A stretch of 43,273 nucleotides of DNA from Ilumatobacteraceae bacterium (GCA_024644465.1 JAHEKY010000017.1:1-43273); one strand, 5' to 3'; positions 8,944 through 16,938 are shown, numbered from the stretch's first letter. The notes: generated by a model from the sequence alone, not told the origin. Numbers and translations: made by a program.

Positions 8944-9159
8944 ATGACCTTCGACCAGATGGTGCTGCGCCCGGCCGAGCCGGCCGAGGCGGTGACGGAA
9001 CCGTCGACGACGTCGTTCCTGCACTGGTGCACCCTCGACGGCACAGGGCGGGCGCTGGTGTGTGCGGCGTGCGACGTCAGCTGGCTCCTCGACAGCGGCG
9101 AAACGTGTTGGGTGTGCGGTGGCCACGGCCGCCGCATCGGCGAACTCCGCCGCAGCTGA
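8944..9159 (+). CDS. Small double-CxxC protein (probable zinc ribbon)
   Basis: 71 aa. The core is CTLDGTGRALVCAACDVSW followed about 15 residues later by CWVC. The two CxxC pairs can hold one zinc ion. The CAAC pair followed by a Trp resembles the N-terminal zinc site of the NERD paralogues, one of which starts 106 bases downstream on the same strand. ATG 8944 has no clear Shine-Dalgarno sequence; ATAGGT at 8933-8938 ends five bases upstream and could be a -10 of a leaderless transcript. No function is recognised. Confidence 0.65.
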   Translation: MTFDQMVLRPAEPAEAVTEPSTTSFLHWCTLDGTGRALVCAACDVSWLLDSGETCWVCGGHGRRIGELRRS

Positions 9160-9265
9160 ACCTGCCACGGACGGCCATTCGCCCGGTCGGAACACTGAGT
9201 CCGCCGCGGCCGAAATCGGCCACGCTCCGCTACAGCTGACCGCGGAACGCGCCGATGAACTCCAC

Positions 9266-10084
9266 ATGGCAATGAAGCTGATGACGCTGCGCAGCGAATC
9301 GACGTGTGCAGCCTGCTACGCAACGACCCGCGTCTCGTCGATGGCCTGGTGGGACTCCTCGCGAGCACAGGTGATCTGCACCCGGTGCCGCCCGCTCGAC
9401 TTCGAACCGGTCAGCGCGAACACCGCCGCACTCGTGAGTGCCGCCGCCGGCGACGTGACGATCACGTTCGGCGACGCCGGTCCGGCAGCCGACCAGGGGC
9501 GCTCCTCGCGCTACGGCGACGGCGCGCCGTCCGACCTCGACGACCTGCCCGCCCACGTCGCCGCGTGGGAGCGTCACGAGCCTCGGGCGCGTCGGGTCGC
9601 CGACTACCTCGACGAGATCGCGACGGACAACGCCGTCGTGCTCCACGAACGCAAGCTGCCCGACGCCGCCGGGACGATCGACCACGTCGTGATCGCCGCG
9701 AACGGCATCTGGGTGATCGACTCGACGAACTTCGCCGGACGCATCGGCTACCGGTCGACCGACTGGGTCCACCCCGGCGACTCGGACATGCGCGTCGGCA
9801 CGCGCCGCGAAGCGAAGCTCGTCCAGGCGATGGAAGTACTGACCGACGCCGTACGAACGCTGACCGAACCGATTGGGATGGGCGCCGTACCGATCCGGCC
9901 CGCCGTGTGCTTCACCCACTCGCACTGGCCGAGCCGCGACCACATCGAGACGATCCACGAAGTCATCATTGCCCCGCCCACCGCGCTCGGCGCGGCGATC
10001 CTCCAGGAAGGGTGGGTCGACGCCGACGCGATCAACGAGATCGCCACGCAGCTGACGGCCGGCCTCCCGGCCACCGCCGGTTGA
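9266..10084 (+). CDS. NERD-domain protein with N-terminal CxxC pairs (paralogue 2)
   Basis: 272 aa. It aligns over its whole length with the gene at 1477-2337: M..KL..LR....CAACY, WWDSS......CTRCRPLDFEPV, then a variable linker. The NERD core is LHERKLPDAAGTIDHVVI, GIWVIDSTNFAGRI and VCFTHSHWPS. As in paralogue 1, the nuclease-motif lysine is absent (VIDST). ATG 9266 is chosen over the internal ATG 9272 because it restores the MxxKLxxLR alignment. The stop lies just before two palindromic elements shared with the convergent neighbour. Function unknown. Confidence 0.8.
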   Translation: MAMKLMTLRSESTCAACYATTRVSSMAWWDSSRAQVICTRCRPLDFEPVSANTAALVSAAAGDVTITFGDAGPAADQGRSSRYGDGAPSDLDDLPAHVAAWERHEPRARRVADYLDEIATDNAVVLHERKLPDAAGTIDHVVIAANGIWVIDSTNFAGRIGYRSTDWVHPGDSDMRVGTRREAKLVQAMEVLTDAVRTLTEPIGMGAVPIRPAVCFTHSHWPSRDHIETIHEVIIAPPTALGAAILQEGWVDADAINEIATQLTAGLPATAG

Positions 10085-10091
10085 CCCGCAG

Positions 10092-10116
10092 CAAAGTCGT
10101 GTCAGACACAACTTTG
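10092..10116. repeat. TGTGTCTGACACA-class palindrome, copy 1
   Basis: CAAAGTCGTGTC-A-GACACAACTTTG, one mismatch in the 12-base arms. It lies between convergent genes. It is AT-rich compared with the surroundings. First of four copies. Confidence 0.85.
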
Positions 10117-10138
10117 TCGCCGACGATCAGCTGAAAAG

Positions 10139-10163
10139 CAAAGTTGTGTCTGACACAACTTTG
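10139..10163. repeat. TGTGTCTGACACA-class palindrome, copy 2
   Basis: Perfect 12-base arms (CAAAGTTGTGTC / GACACAACTTTG) around a single T. It is 22 bases downstream of copy 1 and three bases before the stop codon of the minus-strand gene. A hairpin here could terminate transcription from both sides. Confidence 0.88.
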
Positions 10164-10166
10164 TCG

Positions 10167-11285
10167 TCAGCTGAGGAAGCCGGCGTAGAAGTAGAGCGTG
10201 AAGCTGCCGTCGTCGTCGACGACGAGCGCGGTCGGCCGGACCCAACTGGCGGACGCCGACTCGAGCGGGAGTTCGTTCGACTCCGTATCGACCCGGTGGA
10301 TGCCGTCGGCCTTGACCCCCGGGCCGCTCGACGGTGTCCACATCAGCTCGGTCCAGTCGGGACAGCCGGGATTCGTGAACCCGTTCGCCGGCGCCGCGGT
10401 CAGGTCGGCGACGATCTGCGCCGCTCTGACGCCCTCGCGCAGGCGTACACCGATCGATGCCTCGTACGCCGCGTCCAGAGCGGCCGCCATCTTCGCGAGA
10501 TCGGTCCCGGTGCCGACCTGCTGATCGAGCGACAACTCACCGGGGCTGCACGCGAACCCGGACACCGCGACGCGGACCGAGTCGTCCAACGACAGGTCGA
10601 AGACGCGCGTCGGATCGGACGGCACGCCGAGCTCGTCCGCCGGGAACGGCTCCTCGCCCTCGCAGAATCCGATGCCGGCCAGGTCGGCGCAGCGCATGTA
10701 CGGCCGGACCTCGAGCGTGATCAACCCGTCCGAGAAGACGGCGGGGGCCTCGACGAACTCGGCGCGCAGGTTGTAGATGCCCGGCGCCAGCGGTGCGGCA
10801 GCGTCCGCGGGGACCGGTGGTGACGGCTCGCCGACCCAGTTCGCGCCGCAACACGCGATGAACGCGAGGTCGGGGAACTGCTCGGTCGCCGCGGTCCAGC
10901 CCGCTGCCGCTGGCGGTGGCGCCGTCGTCGATGTGGTCGGGACGGTCGTCGCCGGCACCGTCGTCGCCGGCAGCGTCGTCGCCGGCTCGGTCGTCGCCGG
11001 GACCGTCGTCGCCGGGGGGTCGGTCGGCGGCACGGTCGTCGGGTCGCCGGCAGGTGGCGCCGAGTCCGGCACCGTCGTCTCGGCCGGCGTCGTCGACGGT
11101 ACCGACCCGAGCACGTCGGGATCGTCGTCGCCCCGGTTCACGACGATCAACACGATCACGACGACCGCCACGACGAGCGCCGCAGCACCCGCGCCGACCG
11201 CGGTGCCGATCGCCCGCTCCCGACGCTTGCGAGCCTCCGCCTCGGCGATCGCATCGCCATCGCCGACCCACCGGTCATCCGACAT
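10167..11285 (-). CDS. Membrane-anchored secreted protein with Thr/Pro-rich linker, unknown function
   Basis: 372 aa. A short cytoplasmic N-terminus rich in Arg/Lys is followed by one membrane helix (about residues 28-50, ending VVIVLIVVN). An extracellular stalk of TTVPATT-like repeats follows (about 60-115), then a Cys-containing domain (FIACCGANW, MRCADLAGIGFC, FACSPGEL, NPGCPDW) that probably forms disulfides. ATG 11285 is preceded by AAGGGGG. The Thr/Pro stalk is a common actinobacterial way to hold a domain off the membrane. I do not recognise the C-terminal domain. It converges on the NERD paralogue at the palindrome pair. Confidence 0.72.
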   Translation of the reverse strand: MSDDRWVGDGDAIAEAEARKRRERAIGTAVGAGAAALVVAVVVIVLIVVNRGDDDPDVLGSVPSTTPAETTVPDSAPPAGDPTTVPPTDPPATTVPATTEPATTLPATTVPATTVPTTSTTAPPPAAAGWTAATEQFPDLAFIACCGANWVGEPSPPVPADAAAPLAPGIYNLRAEFVEAPAVFSDGLITLEVRPYMRCADLAGIGFCEGEEPFPADELGVPSDPTRVFDLSLDDSVRVAVSGFACSPGELSLDQQVGTGTDLAKMAAALDAAYEASIGVRLREGVRAAQIVADLTAAPANGFTNPGCPDWTELMWTPSSGPGVKADGIHRVDTESNELPLESASASWVRPTALVVDDDGSFTLYFYAGFLS

Positions 11286-11514
11286 CACAACCCCCTTCGA
11301 CTCGTGGGGCGACCGCACCTGCGAACGCCCGGACTGCTGACCCTCGAACGCTCCGACCAGCGGTCGGGAGCGACACGCTACACCCGCCGCGCCACCGCGC
11401 GTCACGACGTCTGAACGATGCGTGGTGGCGGTAAATGGCCTGGTGACGGGTGGTGTAGCGTGGGTCGCCCACCGGCGAACGCGGGTGGAACCAACATGAA
11501 CGAGGAGGGGCAGC
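11286..11514. promoter_or_regulatory. Divergent intergenic region with -10 TAGCGT
   Basis: 229 bases between the secreted protein gene (minus) and the PEP-utilising protein gene (plus). TAGCGT at 11456-11461 is a plausible -10 for the plus-strand gene. GAGGAGGGG at about 11501-11509 is its ribosome binding site. Nothing else recognisable is present. Confidence 0.4.
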
Positions 11515-13158
11515 ATGACCGAATGGAACCCGCCGGGCCCGGGGCCGTGGCAGCAGGATTCCGCACACACGCCGGTGTCGCAGTCGGCGATCATGCAGGA
11601 GGTTTACCCGGCGGGATTCAACCGCGGGTTCACCGAGACGTTCAGCCGCTACGGCGTGCTGCTCGACCGCCTGGCGATGGGCGTTGTCAACGGCTTCACG
11701 TATCACCAGCCACAACCGTTCGACATGCCGGGGCCCGACGGGCCGAAGACACCCGACGAGATCAACGCCGAGTTCGGCAGGCGCCTCGGGCTCGCCGCCG
11801 CCGTCTTCGAGAACAAGCTGTGGAAGCAGGATCTCGCCGACTGGGACGATGAGTGGAAGCCGCAGGCGATCGAACGACACCGCCACTTCGCCGGCGTCGA
11901 CCTGGCCGCCCTCGACGACGCCGCACTCGTCGAGCACGTGAACGCCGTCGGCGAGCACGTTTCCCAGATGGTGTACCAGCACCACCGCTTCAACATGGCC
12001 GCCGTCCTGCCGGTCGGCGACTTCGCGCTGCACGCCAGCCGTTGGTCCGGCCGGCCACCTCACGCGATGCTCGGCGTGCTCGACGGGTACTCGACCGTGT
12101 CGGGCATCCTCCCGGACGAGATGCGCGCCGCCGTCGACGCGATCCGCGCGTCCGACGAGGCGCAGCAGCTCCTCCGCGGCGACGGCGACCCCGCCGACCG
12201 TGTCGCCGAGTTGCGCCGCCTCGTCCCCGAGGTCGACGACTATCTGCAGACAGTCGACTGCCGCCTGATCGACGGGTTCGACGTCGTCAACCCGACGATC
12301 CGGGAGAGCCCCGCCCTCGTGCTCGGCAAGCTCGCCGCCGGGCTCGATGCCGACCCCGGGGAGGCCCGGCGCCGCGCCGACACGTTCGCCGCGGAAGTCC
12401 GCGCACAGGTGCCGGCCGAGCACCACGCCGAGTTCGACGAGCTGCTGAGCGAAGCGCGAGCCAACTACCGCCTCCGCGACGAGCGCGGCATCTACAGCGA
12501 GATGTCGGCGATCGGCCTGCTGCGCCTCGCGCTGATGGAGGCCGGACGACGGGCCCACGCCCGCGGCAACCTCGCACGAACCGAGGACATCCTCGACGCG
12601 ACACTCGCCGAAGTCCCCGCCGCGCTCGCCGACGGATCGCTCGCCGACACGCTCGACGAGCGTCGCCAGCGTCGTCGGGCACTGACCGCCGAGGGCGCGC
12701 CGCGCCATCTCGGCCCGCCGCCCCCGCCTCCGCCGCCGGTCGACGAACTCCCACCGCCGCTCGCCCGGCTGATGTCGGGCACCGGGTTCATGATCGAGTC
12801 GATCCTCGGCGAGCTCGATCAGGCAGCCGGTGACGATTCCACGATCGTCGGCCTGTCGGGCAACACCGGTTCACGTGAGGGCATCGCCCACCTGATCGGA
12901 CAGATCGACGACATCTTCGATCTCGCCGAGGGCGAAATCGTCGTCGCATCGGCGACGAGTGAGGCGTTCAACTCGATCCTCCACCTGATCGGTGGCATCG
13001 TCACCGACCACGGCAGTCACGCCTGCCACGCCGCGATCGTCGCCCGCGAGGTCGGGATCCCCGCCGTCGTCGGTACCGTCGATGCGACGAAGCGAATCCG
13101 CACCGGCGACCGCATCCGCGTCGACGGTACGAACGGCGAGGTACTCATCCTGTCGTGA
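11515..13158 (+). CDS. PEP-utilising-enzyme swivel-domain protein without ATP-grasp domain
   Basis: 547 aa. The C-terminal about 90 residues are the phosphohistidine swivelling domain of PEP-utilising enzymes: GSHACHAAIVAREVGIPAVVGT, with the expected His in CHAAIVAR (usual form SHAAIVAR), then a G.I..V.G..GEV..L ending. The first about 420 residues are mainly helical and resemble the middle part of PEP-synthase-like and rifampicin-phosphotransferase-like proteins. An eight-proline stretch (about 401-408) links the parts. No ATP-grasp nucleotide-binding domain is visible, so the phosphoryl donor would have to be another protein. The start at ATG 11515 is supported by GAGGAGGGG upstream. The ATG at 11496 is out of frame. 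Confidence 0.75.
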   Translation: MTEWNPPGPGPWQQDSAHTPVSQSAIMQEVYPAGFNRGFTETFSRYGVLLDRLAMGVVNGFTYHQPQPFDMPGPDGPKTPDEINAEFGRRLGLAAAVFENKLWKQDLADWDDEWKPQAIERHRHFAGVDLAALDDAALVEHVNAVGEHVSQMVYQHHRFNMAAVLPVGDFALHASRWSGRPPHAMLGVLDGYSTVSGILPDEMRAAVDAIRASDEAQQLLRGDGDPADRVAELRRLVPEVDDYLQTVDCRLIDGFDVVNPTIRESPALVLGKLAAGLDADPGEARRRADTFAAEVRAQVPAEHHAEFDELLSEARANYRLRDERGIYSEMSAIGLLRLALMEAGRRAHARGNLARTEDILDATLAEVPAALADGSLADTLDERRQRRRALTAEGAPRHLGPPPPPPPPVDELPPPLARLMSGTGFMIESILGELDQAAGDDSTIVGLSGNTGSREGIAHLIGQIDDIFDLAEGEIVVASATSEAFNSILHLIGGIVTDHGSHACHAAIVAREVGIPAVVGTVDATKRIRTGDRIRVDGTNGEVLILS

Positions 13159-13214
13159 CCCGTCGATGACCGGTGCGGCGCCGGTGAAGCTGTGCCGATG
13201 ACGGCACCGAACGC

Positions 13215-14432
13215 ATGACCGCCGAGCGCGGCGTCTCGACCGCGTCCGTGCTCGGCATCGCGGCCGCAGTCGGCCTCGTACCGCTCAACTCGACGATGAT
13301 CGCCGTCGCGCTGCCGGAGATCGCAGCGGACTTCGAGATCTCGACGGGGCGTTCGGCGATCCTGATCACCGTCTATCTCGTCGCGATGCTGATCGGCCAG
13401 CCGTTGGCGGGGCGGATCGGCGACGCGCTCGGCGCGCGCCGCACCGTGCGGTTCGCGTTGCTCGGCATGATCGTCGGTTCGGTCGCGGCCGCGGCGTCGC
13501 CGACATTCATCATGCTCGTCGTCGCGCGCACCGCGCAGGCGGCCTTCGCGGCGGCACTCTCGCCGTCGGTGCAGTCGTTGCTGCGGGCGGCGACCCCGCC
13601 CGCCGAACGGGGTCGGTCGTTCGGCCTGATGGGTTCCGTCCTCGGCGTCGGCGCAGCGAGTGGGCCCGTGATCGGCGGGCTGCTCACCCAGGCGTTCGGG
13701 TGGCAGGCGATCTTCCTCTTCAACGTCCCGGTCGCCGCTGCGGCCTACGTCGTCACGATGCGGGTCGACCCGGCGCCGGCCGCCGAGCGAGTCGAGGCTG
13801 CGACTCGCGCCACCCGCAGCGATGGTGCGAGCGACGACGGGAGCGACGGCGTGAACGGGCGGATCGTCAACGCTGTCTTCGTGTCCGCGTTCTCCGTGCA
13901 GGCGTTGACGACGCTCGCCCAGTACGCGCTCCTGTTGCTGACGCCGATCATCCTCGATGCCCGCGGGTGGGAGTCCGGCTCGATCGGCGTCCTGCTGTCC
14001 GCGCTGACGATCGGAATGATCGTCACGGGGCCGATCGGCGGCCGGCTGGGCGACCGCTTCGGTCGGCGCACGCCCACCCAGGTCGGGCTCGCCGTCGCGA
14101 CCGCGGCGACCGCCGCGCTGCTGATCGGCGGCGCAACGTCGGGTGCGGTGCTCCTCGTCGCTGGACTCGCGGTGTTCGGTCTCGGCCTGGGGACCGCGAT
14201 GCCGAACATGATGACCGCTGCGCTCGAATCGGTCGCAGCGCGACGCACCGGTTCGGCGGCCGGCGTGCTGTCGATGAGCCGCTACGTCGGCAGCATCGCG
14301 ACGAGCGTCGTCGTGTCCGCCGTCGTCACGTCCGATGCCGGTGGCACCCGCACGGTCCTCACTCTCGCCTTCGTCGCGATGATCGTCGCCGCGCTGCCCG
14401 CGACGCGCTTTCCGGGCCCCGTCACCCGCTGA
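13215..14432 (+). CDS. MFS transporter (drug:H+ antiporter type)
   Basis: 405 aa. About 12 hydrophobic segments. Motif A is GRIGDALGARRTVRF between helices 2 and 3 and is repeated in the second half as GRLGDRFGRRTPTQVG. An early PLNSTMIAVALPEIAADF resembles motif D1 of DHA2-type exporters, which usually have 14 helices; the length here fits 12. It probably exports a small lipophilic molecule by proton antiport. The substrate is unknown. It follows the PEP-utilising protein gene by 56 bases. Its stop codon overlaps a palindromic repeat. Confidence 0.87.
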   Translation: MTAERGVSTASVLGIAAAVGLVPLNSTMIAVALPEIAADFEISTGRSAILITVYLVAMLIGQPLAGRIGDALGARRTVRFALLGMIVGSVAAAASPTFIMLVVARTAQAAFAAALSPSVQSLLRAATPPAERGRSFGLMGSVLGVGAASGPVIGGLLTQAFGWQAIFLFNVPVAAAAYVVTMRVDPAPAAERVEAATRATRSDGASDDGSDGVNGRIVNAVFVSAFSVQALTTLAQYALLLLTPIILDARGWESGSIGVLLSALTIGMIVTGPIGGRLGDRFGRRTPTQVGLAVATAATAALLIGGATSGAVLLVAGLAVFGLGLGTAMPNMMTAALESVAARRTGSAAGVLSMSRYVGSIATSVVVSAVVTSDAGGTRTVLTLAFVAMIVAALPATRFPGPVTR

Positions 14433-14458
14433 CAAGTTGTGTCTGACACAACGTTGTC
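14431..14458. repeat. TGTGTCTGACACA-class palindrome, copy 3
   Basis: GACAAGTTGTGTC-T-GACACAACGTTGTC; the arms differ by one inserted base. The first bases are part of the MFS stop codon (TGA 14430-14432). The next gene starts 17 bases later on the same strand. Confidence 0.85.
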
Positions 14459-14474
14459 TCGCCAGACTGGGCGG

Positions 14475-15476
14475 GTGGCCGACGTCCGACGCTTCGTGAT
14501 CCAGCAGCACGATGCGACGCGCCTGCACTGGGATCTGCGGCTCGAACACGACGGTGTGCTCCGGTCGTGGGCGTTGCCCCGAGGCTTGCCGTGGAACCCG
14601 AAAGAGAACCGTCTCGCCGTCCAGACGGAGGACCACGGCCTCGAATTCCTCGACCACGAAGGAGACGATTTCGACGGCGAGTTCGGCGCCGGCCGCAGCA
14701 CGCAGTGGGACACCGGCACGTACGAGCCGCACAAGATGGAGCCGGAGAAGGTCGTCGTCACGCTGCACGGCAAACGGGTGTCGGGCAAGTACTCGCTGTT
14801 CTCGATGCGCGGCAGCCGGGACTGGCTGATCCATCGGATGGACCCGCCCGCCGACGACCAGCGCGTCGCCGTGCCGATCGGCGTCGTCCCGATGACCGCG
14901 ACGCCGGGCGACGTACCGGACGACGGGGGAGCGGTCTGGGCCCACGAGCGGCACTGGAACGGCGTCCGCGCGATCGTCACCGATGACACCGGTCGCGTCG
15001 TGATCACGGACGCGACCGGCGCCGACATCTCGCTCCAGTTCCCGGAGGTCCGCCGGATCGGCAGGGCGATCGGCCACCGCGAACTGATCCTCGACGGGGT
15101 GATCGTGCCCGTCGACACCGCTGGGGCGGTCCGCCACGACCGTGCCGGGCTCGCCCGCCGGCTGCGGATCCGCAGCGACAGCGGCGCCCGCAACGCGTCC
15201 CGAACCGGGGCGCCGGTCGTGTTCGTCGCGTTCGACGTGCTGTGGGTCGACGGGCGGCCGATCACGGCGCTGCCGTGGGAGCTGCGCCGCCGTCAACTCG
15301 ACGACCTCCGTCTCGACGGGCCCGGCTGGCGCACCGGCGAGGTGCTGTCACTCGACGAGGCGTACGCCATCCTCGACGACGGCGAGACCGGCATCGTCGC
15401 CAAGCGGCGCGACTCGATCTACACCGTCAACCGGCCGACGGGCGACTGGATCCGCACCGACGAAACGTCGCGCTGA
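14475..15476 (+). CDS. LigD-type 3'-phosphoesterase domain fused to a degenerate ATP-dependent DNA ligase domain
   Basis: 333 aa from GTG 14475 (GTG 14439 lies inside the palindrome). Residues about 1-130 are the LigD phosphoesterase domain: RFVIQQHDATRLHWDLRLEH, then TEDHGLEF and GEFGAGRSTQWDTGTY. Its expected His and Asp residues are present. Residues about 150-333 align with a ligase adenylation domain whose active site is gone. Motif I is HWNGVR (catalytic Lys replaced by His160, Asp by Asn162). Motif III is LDGVIV (Glu replaced by Val209). Motif IV is TGIVAK (Glu replaced by Thr305). Motif V is DWIRTD (Lys lost). There is no OB-fold. It may be an end-processing enzyme with a DNA-binding pseudo-ligase. 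Confidence 0.8.
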   Translation: MADVRRFVIQQHDATRLHWDLRLEHDGVLRSWALPRGLPWNPKENRLAVQTEDHGLEFLDHEGDDFDGEFGAGRSTQWDTGTYEPHKMEPEKVVVTLHGKRVSGKYSLFSMRGSRDWLIHRMDPPADDQRVAVPIGVVPMTATPGDVPDDGGAVWAHERHWNGVRAIVTDDTGRVVITDATGADISLQFPEVRRIGRAIGHRELILDGVIVPVDTAGAVRHDRAGLARRLRIRSDSGARNASRTGAPVVFVAFDVLWVDGRPITALPWELRRRQLDDLRLDGPGWRTGEVLSLDEAYAILDDGETGIVAKRRDSIYTVNRPTGDWIRTDETSR

Positions 15477-15508
15477 GACAAAGTTGTGTCTGACACAACT
15501 TTGTCTCA
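15474..15508. repeat. TGTGTCTGACACA-class palindrome, copy 4: perfect 35-base palindrome containing both stop codons
   Basis: Two perfect 17-base arms (TGAGACAAAGTTGTGTC and its complement) around one T. TGA at 15474-15476 ends the plus-strand phosphoesterase gene. TCA at 15506-15508 is the stop of the minus-strand LLM oxidoreductase. It probably works as a bidirectional terminator. Confidence 0.9.
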
Positions 15509-16318
15509 GGCGCCGGAGTAGCCGACGTTCACTTCGTCGCGCCAGGCGAGCCAGTCGTCGACGTGGTCGAAGGGGTAGTCCGGCCCGTTGGCACCGATCG
15601 TGATCTGCGTGAAGCCGAGTTCGATGAACGTGTCGGCGTGCAGCTCCAACATCCGCGCGCGGTCGTCGGGTTCGAGGCCGACCGCCCGCTCGATGGCGGC
15701 CGGGTCCCGGCCGAGCTCCGTGCACCAACCCTCGAGCGCGTCGATCACCGGCCGCAGCTCGTCGGGTTCCGACGGGAACATCGCATGCCACACGTCGGCG
15801 TGTTCGGCGACGATCCGCATCGTCTTGCGCCTGCCGGTACCGCCGACGAGGATCGGGATCTGCCGCGTCGGCGCCGGATTGAGGTGCTCCCACCGCGCGC
15901 GGATCACCGGCAGCGACTCGGCGAGCCGGTCGAGACGGCCGCCGGCGGTTCCGAATTCGTAGCCGTACTCGGCGTAGTCGCGCTCGAACCAGCCCGAACC
16001 GATGCCGAACACCAGCCGTCCGCCGGAGATGTGGTCGACGGTCCGCGCCATGTCCGCGAGCAGATTCGGGTTGCGGTACGAGTTGCACGTGACGAGACAC
16101 CCGAACTCGATGCGCGACGTCTGCTCCGCCCAGGCTGCGAGCATCGTCCACGCCTCGAAGTGCGCACCGTCGGCGTCGCCGTACAGCGGGTAGAAGTGAT
16201 CCCAGTTGTAGACGATGTCGACGCCGAGTGCCTCTGCCCGCGCGACCGCCTCGCGGATCGCCTCGTAGCGGCCGTGTTGCGGGTGCAGTTGCATCGCGAT
16301 GCGGACCGGACGTCTCAT
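15506..16318 (-). CDS. LLM-class (F420-type) oxidoreductase
   Basis: 270 aa. This is a luciferase-like TIM barrel. Landmarks are the N-terminal strand VRIAMQLHPQH, VDIVYNWDHFYPLY, IEFGCLVTCNSYRNPNLLADMARTVDHISGGRLVFGIGSGW and IPILVGGTGRRKTMRIVAEHADVWH. These match F420-dependent oxidoreductases of actinobacteria, which reduce or oxidise diverse substrates with deazaflavin F420. The substrate is unknown. ATG 16318 is preceded by TAGCGT and exactly six bases, so the mRNA is probably leaderless. The stop lies within the palindrome shared with the convergent gene. Confidence 0.9.
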   Translation of the reverse strand: MRRPVRIAMQLHPQHGRYEAIREAVARAEALGVDIVYNWDHFYPLYGDADGAHFEAWTMLAAWAEQTSRIEFGCLVTCNSYRNPNLLADMARTVDHISGGRLVFGIGSGWFERDYAEYGYEFGTAGGRLDRLAESLPVIRARWEHLNPAPTRQIPILVGGTGRRKTMRIVAEHADVWHAMFPSEPDELRPVIDALEGWCTELGRDPAAIERAVGLEPDDRARMLELHADTFIELGFTQITIGANGPDYPFDHVDDWLAWRDEVNVGYSGA

Positions 16319-16324
16319 GGCCCA

Positions 16325-16330
16325 ACGCTA
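16325..16330 (-). promoter_or_regulatory. -10 box of the LLM oxidoreductase gene (leaderless)
   Basis: TAGCGT on the minus strand with a six-base spacer before ATG 16318. No Shine-Dalgarno sequence is present. Confidence 0.5.
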
Positions 16331-16468
16331 GGCGATGCGCGGACTTCCCGCGTTCGGTGCCGCCCGAAGCGGCTTCCCGGCGCCGCGGATCGGCCCCGAA
16401 ATTCGCGAATCGCGGCCGGTGGTAGGCTCGTCGCGCAACGAACACAACTCGGAGAAGTGGGGTGCACG

Positions 16469-16921
16469 ATGGCCGACGTACGAGCCTCGACCTTGATCAA
16501 CACCGGGCCCGAGCCGATCTGGGAGCTGATGAACAGCCCGGAGCGGTATCCGGACTTCGTCGAAGCGACCGACCGGATGGTCGACGCCGGCAGCGGCGAA
16601 TTCGGTGACGGGTACGTCTACAAGGAGTACGGCGGGCTGAAACCGTTCAAAGGCGAGAGCGAATGGCGGGTCACCGCGTTCGAGCCGATGACCCACCAGC
16701 GCCACGTCGGTGACGACGGCAAGGTCAAGATCGTCCTCGACATCGACCTCACGCCGTCGGACGGCGGCACGCAATTGGCGCTCAACGTCGCGCTCGAACC
16801 GCGGTGGTTCATCAAGCCGGTGCTCGCGGTGATGTGGCCGCTGTCGATGCGCAAGCGGGCGCAGGCCGACATGGACACGACGGTCGCGAACGTCAAGCAC
16901 CACATCGAAGCCGCCGGCTGA
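16469..16921 (+). CDS. SRPBCC-superfamily (polyketide cyclase/START-like) protein
   Basis: 150 aa. ADVRASTLINTGPEPIWELMNSPERYPDFVEAT is the first strand and helix pair of the helix-grip fold. Strands then contain ESEWRVTAFEPM and KIVLDIDLTPSDGGTQLALNV, and the long C-terminal helix is about residues 118-148 (MRKRAQADMDTTVANVKHHIE). Such proteins bind a hydrophobic ligand; without extra motifs no reaction can be named. ATG 16469 is preceded by GGAGAAGTGGGG. TAGGCT about 40 bases upstream could be the -10. Confidence 0.82.
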   Translation: MADVRASTLINTGPEPIWELMNSPERYPDFVEATDRMVDAGSGEFGDGYVYKEYGGLKPFKGESEWRVTAFEPMTHQRHVGDDGKVKIVLDIDLTPSDGGTQLALNVALEPRWFIKPVLAVMWPLSMRKRAQADMDTTVANVKHHIEAAG

Positions 16922-16938
16922 CGCCGACCGCGGCCCCG

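Noticed and set aside
10537-12833. Long Arg/Pro/Ala-rich open frames antisense to or overlapping real genes across the window.
   Set aside because: In DNA this GC-rich, non-coding frames stay open by chance. Their translations are compositionally biased and lack domains, and the overlapping frames have clear families.
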